Positions 1 through 6,264 of a stretch of DNA of 9,421 nucleotides are shown here, piece by piece. The notes below the pieces were generated by a model, which saw only the letters and a list, made by a program, of their open reading frames with translations, was not told the origin of the DNA and made no database searches. Each line of letters opens with the position of its first letter. The stretch's first letter is position 1. Both the position numbers and the translations under genes were made by a program. Location of the stretch: the NCBI GenBank assembly GCA_955652455.1, contig CATPBU010000291.1, positions 1-9,421 on the forward strand, in the 5' to 3' direction. This DNA comes from Candidatus Dormiibacterota bacterium. GTDB lineage: Bacteria > Chloroflexota > Dormibacteria > UBA8260.

Positions 1-342
1 GATGTAGGGCAGGTCAGCCAGCTTTCCGGAGTGGATTCGTGCCCCCTTGGTCGGGTCGAGGACGATGTACCGCACCTCGACGATCCCACCGTCGGCGAGG
101 ACGTTGACCGCTGTGAACCGGATGCCCCACCGGTCCTCAATGGTCGGATTGGTCGGGACCGTTTTGGTCGCGGCTGCCATTGCCGCCTGATCCGCGGCCT
201 GATGCTCCGCCACGACGGTGCGGACACCGATGACCCCGATCAGGACGATGGCGAAGAGGATGAGTGGCGCGAGGAGCCGGAGCAGTCTCCGGCCCCCCGT
301 CTGCGCGGGATGTCCACGATCTCCGACGACGTCAGCGCTCAT
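1..342 (-). CDS. Gene E: membrane-anchored protein of unknown function (3' end missing)
   Basis: An open frame of 114 codons runs from ATG 342 to the left edge without a stop, so only the N-terminal part is visible. The ATG overlaps the gene D stop in TGATG. There is no strong ribosome binding site, which suggests translational coupling. A basic stretch (RRLLR, 18-22) precedes a hydrophobic helix at about 23-41 (LLAPLILFAIVLIGVIGV), then an Ala/Gln-rich stalk. About 68-114 (IEDRWGIRFTAVNVLADGGIVEVRY in pattern, with alternating hydrophobic residues) looks like the beginning of an extracytoplasmic beta-rich domain. The family is not recognised. Position in the operon suggests it helps anchor, assemble or metallate the oxidase complex, but that is inference from context only. 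Confidence 0.82.
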   Translation of the reverse strand, partial: MSADVVGDRGHPAQTGGRRLLRLLAPLILFAIVLIGVIGVRTVVAEHQAADQAAMAAATKTVPTNPTIEDRWGIRFTAVNVLADGGIVEVRYIVLDPTKGARIHSGKLADLPYI

Positions 343-3332
343 CAGAACGCTGCGACCGGACCGTAATCCTCGCCGCTCTCGTTGGGGATGTCCGCTGCTT
401 GCTGGCTGGATTCGCCGGTCTCGATGAAATCCTTCGCGGCCAGGTCCACCGCCGTCCAGTTGCCGGCGGCATCCTTGACCCGGACGAAGAGCGTCGAGCC
501 GTGCGGGGGCGTGGGGATGGTGAAGGTGAGCGTCGCCGTCCCGGTGTTCGGTGGAACGGTTATCTGGCTGCCGTTACCGGGCCCGGGATCGGCGAAGCAG
601 CTGGCCTCCGTACTCGGGGTGCACGGAGCCACGAAGTACTCCGCTTGCGCAATGTTCGAATTGACCCCGCCCGAGACCGGGTCGTGCGTGTTGATGGTGA
701 CTGTCGTCGGGTTCTGCGCAGTCGTCGCCGAGTCGATGATCGGCGGCGTCTTGTCGAGGGTCATCGCGTGGTACGAACTGGCGATCGGGTTCCCCTGAGC
801 GTCGGCGAACGGCGCCCAGTTCCCGGCCTGATCCTGGCCGTGGACCCAGAACCAGACATGGCCCTCGGGGAAGGCACGGACGTCGGCCAGGGGGATGAAA
901 GCGTCGGCGGTCTGGGTGGCAGTCTGGTTCCACTTCCCGCCCACCGGCACCATCTCCGCGCCGGTCCCGAAGAAACCGGCTGGCGGGGTCTTGGAGCAGT
1001 TGGCGAGGGGAGCCGTGTTGGGCCCGGTGTAGCACCAGGGCAACACGCCAGGCTGACTGATGAACACCTCGGCCAGCGCGATCGGCGAGCTCTGATTGCC
1101 TGCACCGGTGTCGTCAAAGGTTGCGGTTACCCGCTCTTCGTTGAGATACGCGACGTTGCCCGGACCGGACTCGAAGCCGTTGTTGGGATCCGGAATGACC
1201 GCGTTGATCGTGGTCGTCGGCGGCACCGTGTCAATGACGAAGTCGGCCTGGTTAATGCTCGCGCCGGTGTCGCCCCACCGGCAGGGGGTTGTCGGGTTGG
1301 CGTCGGGCGCCTCGCAGGCGTGGATATAGAAGGTGTGTGTCCCGTCCGCGGTGCTCGGGAGCAAGGCGAAGGGGATGGCGCCGCTGACACCGACAACCGG
1401 ACCAACGGGGTCGTTGGCGCCGCTACCGTCGGCCGCCGTCACCAGGTTGAGCGAAAACGACGTGGTGAACGGGCCGTGCGCCATGCCGGGTTGGTCGTAG
1501 GCCGTGTTGGGTTGCAGGACTGTCGCGCACGGCGAGTCAACGCAGACCTCGGCCTGCTGGATCACCCAGCCGTCCAACGACGCGCTGGCGGTGCCGATCA
1601 GGTCGAGGTTGGTGCTCTGAGGATTGCTGTCGATGTTGTTGTTGCGGGCGCCGTTGGTCGGAGTGGAGTGCACCGACACGTTGGTCAGCAGCGGCCCCGC
1701 GAGGTCGACGGAGAAGGTGTCGCCCGCGGCGACGCCCCATCCGTTGGCGTCCTTGCCGTGTACCCACAGGACATGCTGGCCATCGCGACTGGGCGCGGTG
1801 GCGAGCAGTGCTTGCATGGTCACAGGGTCGATCGAGAAGCAGAACTTCGGCGAACACGAGGACGTGATTGGCGTCCCCAGTCCCGGGGCGCCGACGTTGT
1901 CGAGGAACCACTCCGCCTGCACGATCGGGCTCCCCGTCGTGGATGTGATGGTGCTGCTGACGGTGGTCGTGTCCGCGGCGTTACCGGGATTGAGGTCGTT
2001 GGTCTTGGGGGCCACCGACACGACCGTCTTCGGCCCGGCCGGCGTTCCCGCCAGGCCGCTGACCACGTTCAGCATGGCGAGCATGCCGCCCATGCCGGCA
2101 CCGTCAGTGGCCACGCCATTCACCCAGTGGGTGAGGTGCTGGCCTTGGTCATAGAGGGGCACCAGGGTATTGAGTGGTAGCGTCGCGTCCACCTGGGTCA
2201 GCGCGTCCGCGCTCTGCGCTGGGTTCAGATACATCGCGTCGATCTCCGGCGGCACCTTCAGAAGATTGCTGTCGGACGCCAGCTCCCACTGACGCGTGTT
2301 GGCGATCGAGATCGACCGCTCGCGCAGGCCGAGGTCCGCGTAGCGGAGGAGGAGCTGGTCGCCGGCGCTGACGGCGATGCTTCCGGCGGTGGGGTTGGCG
2401 CTGTCGAACGACCTTCCGTTGACCAGGAAGACGTCGGGCCTGTAGTTGTGCAGGTCACTGCTGGTCGGATTGGCGTCGGTCGCGGCGTTGAACGTTGTGC
2501 TCAACTCGCTGAGCACCACCGGCGACTCGGCGGTGAACTGGGTGCCGTCGCAGGCCGCGGCCACGCTCGGGTCGTAGGCGCTGTGGCAGGTCGCCGACCA
2601 GTTTGTGGGACGGACGACGAGCATGCCCGCCAAACCCATGGCGACCTGCCGCTGCGAGTTGGGAGTTGCTCCAGCCTCGTAGACGTAGGTGCCCGGCTTC
2701 AGGCTGCCTGCCGGGTAGCTGTAGACGGCGTTGCCGCCGACAGCCGCGCCGGTGAGGTCAGGCGCGGTTGGCGCCGCGGGGATCTCGAGCGCGAGGTTGC
2801 CGCCACCGGCGGGAAGGTTGTTGTGGAGCGTGATGTTGAGCTGCTCGCCCTCTTGGGAGACCAGGGTCGGGCCCGGGATCGTGGCCGGACCGCTGGCGCT
2901 CAACGAGTAACCCCAGATCGGCACGGGAGCGGCAATACCGGGAACGGTGATCGTGCTGCGCCTCGCGTAGAGGTCACAGCTGAGAGTGGCGCCGGTCAGC
3001 GTGCAGGTCGAGTCTGGCAGCGCGGCCGAGGCAGCCGTCATCGGGGTTGCGATGGTTGCCGACTTGCGCGTCAGCAACTTGGGCGCAGTGACCCCCTTGA
3101 CCGGATGCACCTTGGTGTGTTTCGGAGCCTGCGTGCCATGACTGCTCGGGGTCGGGGTCGGATGCGCCGACGGGGTGCTGGCCGCCGCGTTCACGACGCT
3201 GGCGGCGACGACCACGGCACCGCCGATGGCCAGGCCAACTCGGGTTGCGCGGCTGATGCCGCGGCGTGGGGCGGGCCCATTGTGGTTGGCGGAACCGCTG
3301 CGGTGGATGCGGAAAGAGAGGGGTCTGTTCAT
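342..3332 (-). CDS. Gene D: copper-less cupredoxin module followed by four Ig-like repeats
   Basis: This 996-residue protein starts at ATG 3332, five bases after GGAGG and 2 nt past the gene C stop. A basic N-terminus precedes a hydrophobic signal or anchor segment (about 32-51). A Pro/Ser/Thr/His-rich linker follows (52-80; H57, H65, H72, H76). Residues about 120-425 align with genes B and C through shared landmarks: GTYVYEAG (214-221), AMGLAGMLVVRP (231-242), FLVNGRSF (302-309) and VPLYDQGQHLTH (391-402). None of the copper-binding HxH or HCH motifs survives, so it is unlikely to be catalytic. Residues about 436-970 form four divergent beta-sandwich repeats joined by D-x-x-P-P type linkers. 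The acidic C-terminus lacks an anchor. A structural third subunit, or a wall- or partner-binding arm of the oxidase, is inferred. The stop overlaps the start of gene E by one base (TGATG). Confidence 0.93.
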   Translation of the reverse strand: MNRPLSFRIHRSGSANHNGPAPRRGISRATRVGLAIGGAVVVAASVVNAAASTPSAHPTPTPSSHGTQAPKHTKVHPVKGVTAPKLLTRKSATIATPMTAASAALPDSTCTLTGATLSCDLYARRSTITVPGIAAPVPIWGYSLSASGPATIPGPTLVSQEGEQLNITLHNNLPAGGGNLALEIPAAPTAPDLTGAAVGGNAVYSYPAGSLKPGTYVYEAGATPNSQRQVAMGLAGMLVVRPTNWSATCHSAYDPSVAAACDGTQFTAESPVVLSELSTTFNAATDANPTSSDLHNYRPDVFLVNGRSFDSANPTAGSIAVSAGDQLLLRYADLGLRERSISIANTRQWELASDSNLLKVPPEIDAMYLNPAQSADALTQVDATLPLNTLVPLYDQGQHLTHWVNGVATDGAGMGGMLAMLNVVSGLAGTPAGPKTVVSVAPKTNDLNPGNAADTTTVSSTITSTTGSPIVQAEWFLDNVGAPGLGTPITSSCSPKFCFSIDPVTMQALLATAPSRDGQHVLWVHGKDANGWGVAAGDTFSVDLAGPLLTNVSVHSTPTNGARNNNIDSNPQSTNLDLIGTASASLDGWVIQQAEVCVDSPCATVLQPNTAYDQPGMAHGPFTTSFSLNLVTAADGSGANDPVGPVVGVSGAIPFALLPSTADGTHTFYIHACEAPDANPTTPCRWGDTGASINQADFVIDTVPPTTTINAVIPDPNNGFESGPGNVAYLNEERVTATFDDTGAGNQSSPIALAEVFISQPGVLPWCYTGPNTAPLANCSKTPPAGFFGTGAEMVPVGGKWNQTATQTADAFIPLADVRAFPEGHVWFWVHGQDQAGNWAPFADAQGNPIASSYHAMTLDKTPPIIDSATTAQNPTTVTINTHDPVSGGVNSNIAQAEYFVAPCTPSTEASCFADPGPGNGSQITVPPNTGTATLTFTIPTPPHGSTLFVRVKDAAGNWTAVDLAAKDFIETGESSQQAADIPNESGEDYGPVAAF
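423..2027 (-). repeat. Four Ig-like repeats in gene D
   Basis: Approximate units are residues 436-545, 546-702, 703-862 and 863-970. Each has a Q/L-A-E-[WVY] strand (472-475, 593-596, 753-756, 896-899) followed by a loop bracketed by a Cys pair: 493/498, 597/602, 767/779 and 904/912. Each ends with a G-x-H/T-x-x-F/W-V-H strand leading into a K/Q-D-x-x-G-x-W motif in units 1, 3 and 4; unit 2 is altered and gains an extra Cys pair (673/684). The repeats are divergent at DNA level. Confidence 0.78.
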
Positions 3333-3334
3333 CG

Positions 3335-4861
3335 CTACCTCCCCGGCACCGTGCAGGTGGTCCCGTATTTGGCTTGAAGGCTCGGGGGGGGATCAACGCG
3401 GACCAGGGTGAGCTGGCCTCCTCCACCCGAGATGCCGAAGCTGGTGATGTGGATCAGGTCGTGGTCATGGGCGAAGTGATAGAACTCGCCGCACTCGTTG
3501 TAGCTGACCCTGCCGGTTGCCAGCGGCTGTTGATCGCCAAGGTATGGGGTGCCGTTCCAGTACGGTCCCTCCAGCCGGTCCTGCTGGTCGGGCACGGGGA
3601 CGCCGACCGGGTTGGTGTCGGGCTGCCAGTTCTGGGCGTCGACCCAGCTGAAGAGCGCGTCAACCGTTTGGCCCGGCGCGACCACGATGTCGAATCGGTC
3701 GATCGAGGCGTCAGCGCCGGTGGCGGTGACCAGCTCGTGGCCATCGATGCCGACCGTCTGCTCGTGGTTGCCGTGGGCGTGGAATGGGATCGAGACGGGC
3801 CCTGCGTTGAGGTATCGGACCAGCGCCGTATCGCGATTGCTGGCACTGCTGCTGGCCTGGAGGTGGACGAGCGCTCCGTATGGCTGCGTCGGCAGATTGG
3901 AAACGTTGTTCGGAGCCAGGTCGTCGGGAAAGCAGCGGCCGTTGATCAGGAAGTAGCGGGAGTTGTACTTCGACCAGTCGTAGCTGAGGTTGCCGAGCTC
4001 GATCCAGTGGTGCATGTCCGGATCGACCTCGGTGAACAAATGCACGAACTCGGTGTTGGTGTTGAACCCGCTGTACAGGGTGTCGTAGGCGTAGTTGCTC
4101 GCGCTGGCCGGGTTGTACGCGTAGACGCACGAGGGCGGCGGTGTGGGCACAGCGCACCCAGCCGTGGGAGTCGATGGGCGCACGATCAGCCCCCCGACCA
4201 TGCCCATTTGCATCTGCAGTTGGGGGTCGGTGCCGCTGGCGTACTCAAACGTGCCGGGGTGAGCGGCTGTGAACGTGTACGTCACCGAGCTTCCGGGTGC
4301 GGCAGGCCGGGTGAGGCTGGTCGCAGGGCCGGTGGTGCCTCCGTCCGGCTGCGAGACCACGCCATCGGCCTTGACGCCAGGGATGCCGGTGAACACGATC
4401 GAGGTGGGGACCTTCAGCGTGTTGCGCAGCGTGACCGTCACCCGGTCCCCCTCGTTCGCACAGAGGAACGGACCGGGATACTGGAAGTCCTTGTCCCCCT
4501 CGGCGTACGACCACATGTAGATGCTGTTGCCGTCGTTCGTCGAGATGTAGCCGTCACGGGCGGTGAGCACGAAGCTGCGACTCACCACCTGAGTCGTGGT
4601 CGTGCCCAGGGTCTCGCCGACCAGTGTCGCGTTGCCATTGGTGCAGATGAGGCCCTCCGACGGATTGGGCCTGTGGAGGTTGGTCGCGCTCACGGGCAGA
4701 GCGAGGCCCACGCCCAGCGCCGCGACGGCCACCAGCGGTAGCCAGCGGAGGGCGCGCATGCGTGCCGACCGGGTGCGGAGAGGCCTACGGCCCCGGGTTG
4801 CGTCGTCATGCGTGCTGTCCAGCACGTTGCCTGCGTCAGTCGCTGCGGTGGCCATCGTCAC
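3335..4861 (-). CDS. Gene C: secreted multicopper oxidase-like subunit carrying the complementary HxH motifs
   Basis: This 508-residue protein begins at GTG 4861, overlapping the gene B stop by 4 nt. An ATG two codons later (4855) is an equally plausible start. An Arg-rich n-region precedes a hydrophobic segment at about 40-58 and a possible signal peptidase site after VSA (57-59); no Tat consensus is seen. The first cupredoxin domain (about 100-228) matches gene B but has lost its ligands: the HIHFHG region reads TSIVFTG (153-159), and the HCH region reads YASG (207-210), with the MGMVGG framework kept. The second part (about 265-490) has FLINGRCFPD (304-313), then PFHAHGNHE (359-367) and FAHDHDLIH (463-471). 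H361/H363 and H465/H467 look like the type 1-less half of a trinuclear cluster. Its likely job is to complete the active site of gene B. Alternatively it may bind copper by itself as a homo-oligomer, though no type 1 cysteine is present. Confidence 0.93.
   Translation of the reverse strand: MTMATAATDAGNVLDSTHDDATRGRRPLRTRSARMRALRWLPLVAVAALGVGLALPVSATNLHRPNPSEGLICTNGNATLVGETLGTTTTQVVSRSFVLTARDGYISTNDGNSIYMWSYAEGDKDFQYPGPFLCANEGDRVTVTLRNTLKVPTSIVFTGIPGVKADGVVSQPDGGTTGPATSLTRPAAPGSSVTYTFTAAHPGTFEYASGTDPQLQMQMGMVGGLIVRPSTPTAGCAVPTPPPSCVYAYNPASASNYAYDTLYSGFNTNTEFVHLFTEVDPDMHHWIELGNLSYDWSKYNSRYFLINGRCFPDDLAPNNVSNLPTQPYGALVHLQASSSASNRDTALVRYLNAGPVSIPFHAHGNHEQTVGIDGHELVTATGADASIDRFDIVVAPGQTVDALFSWVDAQNWQPDTNPVGVPVPDQQDRLEGPYWNGTPYLGDQQPLATGRVSYNECGEFYHFAHDHDLIHITSFGISGGGGQLTLVRVDPPPSLQAKYGTTCTVPGR
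3338..3342 (-). promoter_or_regulatory. Ribosome binding site of gene D
   Basis: The minus strand reads GGAGG five bases before ATG 3332, embedded in the last codons of gene C. It shows that gene D is translated from its own start and is not a broken continuation of gene C. Confidence 0.88.
3449..3469 (-). other. Copper motif H-D-H of gene C (fourth HxH)
   Basis: This encodes residues 465-471 of gene C (HDHDLIH). H465 and H467 are the candidate type 3 ligands, comparable with the YHSH-type motif of laccases and lacking the type 1 cysteine. H471 aligns with H428 of gene B and H402 of gene D and may be structural. Confidence 0.75.
3773..3781 (-). other. Copper motif H-A-H of gene C (third HxH)
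   Basis: This encodes residues 361-363 of gene C, in PFHAHGNHE. It resembles the HxHG of a multicopper oxidase domain without a type 1 site. The aligned residues in gene B are V345 and P347 and in gene D about S342 and A344, so only gene C keeps this pair. Confidence 0.78.
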
Positions 4862-6264
4862 ATCGCTCCGTTGACGGCGTTCAGTTGATTGGGAAGGCCC
4901 TGGGGGGCCAGTCCGGACGGGAAGACATGCACCTCGGTGCGCGCCCCGCCGTATCCATCTCCGGAGACGCCCTGGGCGTCATGGACGAAGGAGTCATTGC
5001 GGTCGTAGAAGGGGAAGACGGTAGTCGCAGTGACCTTGGGAGCCACGAAGATCAGGTCGCGGCTCTCGCCGGGGCCGATGTCGATGCGGTTGGTGAGCAC
5101 CGTCAGGTCTGCCCTCGTTCCCTGGGCGTAGGCCTGGCCGGGGGCCGGCGGTGGGGCGGCATAGTCCGGCCGGCCCGCCACCAGCGGTTTGGCGTCACGG
5201 CCCACCATTCGCAGCTGGAGCCCGGGCAGCACCAGGCTGTGGTGCTCGTACCCGAGGTTGCTGATCCGGATGAGGATGCTCTCGCCCGAGTTGGCCTGGA
5301 TCAGCGAGGAGTTCGGGTTGTAGCGAAGACGGTCGACCACGCTGGTGCCGACGTTGGCCCCGTCGAGCTGCTGTCCCGTCTGCGGGTCCATGTTGGGCTG
5401 AATGGTGTCGGGCCACGCACGCCCGTTCAGCAGCGTGAATGCCGGCGCCCATTGCGAGAAGTCGTTGATCTGCAGGTGCGCGTCGTTGAAGTGGAGATGC
5501 GGGTCGTCTTCGGTGACGAGGATCGCGAACTGGCGATCGAACCGTGTCTCCTCGTAGTCGTAGGCGTAGTTCGTCCCCTTGCTGGGAAGGACGAAGCAGA
5601 TGCCCCGCAGGCCCATGCCCACGTGCTCGACGTCGTCGAAGTGGCAGTGGTACATGTACGTGCCCGGGTCCTCGGGGATATAGCGGTACGTCAGGGTTCG
5701 TCCGATCGGCGCCGCCAGGGAGTTGTCCGGCACGCCATCGAAATACACGGTCTGGTTGGGGAACCCGTGGAAGTGGATGGTGTGGCTGTCGACGAGGTCC
5801 GGGCGCCTGGCCAGGCCCAGGTTGGTCAGGTGCAGGCGCAAGTCCTCACCGACCTGGGTATAGATCAGGGGCGCGGTGATCTGGGCCTTCTGCTTCTGGT
5901 CCATGATCGCCGGGGTGAGCGGGAACTCACCCGTGTCCTTGTCACCGGTGAAGCCTGCGTAGGCGGTGACATCGCGGAAGCCCATGACGTACATGCCCCT
6001 GCCGGCGGTGTAGGCGGGGGCATCGGGATCCGGGAAGAACGGTGGGATGGGGTTGGTTTGGGTCGGCAACGATACCCAGCCGTCGGTCGCGGCGATGTGG
6101 TAGCGCTTGATCCGGATGCCGGAATAGTCGGCGAGCTTGTACGGCGACATGCTGGACGGGAGCACTCGCTTGATCCCGAAGCCCGTCGTCGCCGCTGCGG
6201 CCGCCACTCCCGCAGCCTTCAGGAACGATCGCCGTCCAAACACGGGATGGTCGTGCTGCTTCAC
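4858..6264 (-). CDS. Gene B: Tat-exported multicopper oxidase subunit with complete type 1 Cu site
   Basis: This 468-residue protein starts at GTG, with GGAGG six bases upstream. The N-terminus has a Tat signal: GRRSFLKAAG at 10-19, then an Ala-rich stretch. Cupredoxin domain 1 (about 50-228) contains HTIHFHG at 161-167 and YHCH at 205-208, followed by H214 and M217. By comparison with laccases, H161, C207, H214 and M217 would bind type 1 copper, and H164, H166, H206 and H208 would be half of a trinuclear cluster. The second part (about 242-450) has LLNGRAWPD at 278-286 and the segments equivalent to the last-domain copper sites of gene C, but lacks their HxH pairs (V345, P347, R422, D424). 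Alone it cannot form a normal trinuclear centre; the missing histidines occur in gene C. It should act outside the membrane, passing electrons from substrate to oxygen. The MnxG/MofA-like arrangement suggests Mn(II) as a possible substrate; phenolics, Cu(I) or Fe(II) cannot be excluded. Confidence 0.95.
   Translation of the reverse strand: MKQHDHPVFGRRSFLKAAGVAAAAATTGFGIKRVLPSSMSPYKLADYSGIRIKRYHIAATDGWVSLPTQTNPIPPFFPDPDAPAYTAGRGMYVMGFRDVTAYAGFTGDKDTGEFPLTPAIMDQKQKAQITAPLIYTQVGEDLRLHLTNLGLARRPDLVDSHTIHFHGFPNQTVYFDGVPDNSLAAPIGRTLTYRYIPEDPGTYMYHCHFDDVEHVGMGLRGICFVLPSKGTNYAYDYEETRFDRQFAILVTEDDPHLHFNDAHLQINDFSQWAPAFTLLNGRAWPDTIQPNMDPQTGQQLDGANVGTSVVDRLRYNPNSSLIQANSGESILIRISNLGYEHHSLVLPGLQLRMVGRDAKPLVAGRPDYAAPPPAPGQAYAQGTRADLTVLTNRIDIGPGESRDLIFVAPKVTATTVFPFYDRNDSFVHDAQGVSGDGYGGARTEVHVFPSGLAPQGLPNQLNAVNGAM
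4866..4869 (-). promoter_or_regulatory. Probable ribosome binding site of gene C
   Basis: The minus strand reads GGAG within the final codons of gene B. It is 4 bases from GTG 4861 and 10 bases from ATG 4855, so it does not decide between the two starts. Either choice leaves the genes overlapping by 4 nt or separated by 2 nt. Confidence 0.55.
5614..5649 (-). other. Copper motif H-C-H...H..M of gene B (type 1 Cys plus second HxH)
   Basis: This encodes residues 206-217 of gene B. C207 is the predicted type 1 cysteine, flanked by H206 and H208 as type 3 ligands. H214 (+7) and M217 (+10) complete the type 1 set. Canonical laccases have the second type 1 His at +5. Confidence 0.85.
5767..5784 (-). 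other. Copper motif H-T-I-H-F-H of gene B (type 1 His plus first HxH)
   Basis: This encodes residues 161-166 of gene B. The H-x-x-H-x-H-G spacing matches the laccase HPxHxHG motif. There the first histidine is a type 1 ligand and the next two bind the trinuclear cluster. In laccases this version sits in the last domain; here it is in the first. Confidence 0.85.
6175..6264 (-). other. Tat signal peptide of gene B
   Basis: Residues 1-30 contain a short polar n-region with two His (4 and 6), the twin-arginine motif R11-R12-S-F-L-K and a weakly hydrophobic Ala-rich h-region. No clear cleavage site was chosen. Tat export means that gene B may fold, and perhaps acquire copper, before crossing the membrane. 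Confidence 0.88.

Noticed and set aside
264..2180. Long plus-strand open frame of 638 codons opposite gene D
   Set aside because: It is rich in Arg, Gly and Val with no domain or signal pattern, and lies wholly antisense to gene D, whose protein has clear domains. In GC-rich DNA such antisense frames stay open by codon bias.
3266..4741. Long plus-strand open frame opposite gene C
   Set aside because: Same low-information Arg/Val/Gly composition. The minus strand encodes recognisable cupredoxin motifs in the same stretch and has a good ribosome binding site just before gene D.
5614..5784. Gene B as a copper nitrite reductase (NirK type), because the type 1 site is in the first domain
   Set aside because: The HCH motif and the H-x-x-H-x-H pattern provide trinuclear-cluster ligands, and C-to-His spacing (+7) is shorter than the NirK spacing (+9); this fits a multicopper oxidase better.
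3335..6264. Genes B and C (and D) as one oxidase gene broken by frameshifts or stop codons
   Set aside because: C and D have their own export segments and D has a strong GGAGG site at proper spacing. The junctions are typical operon overlaps, so separate proteins are intended.
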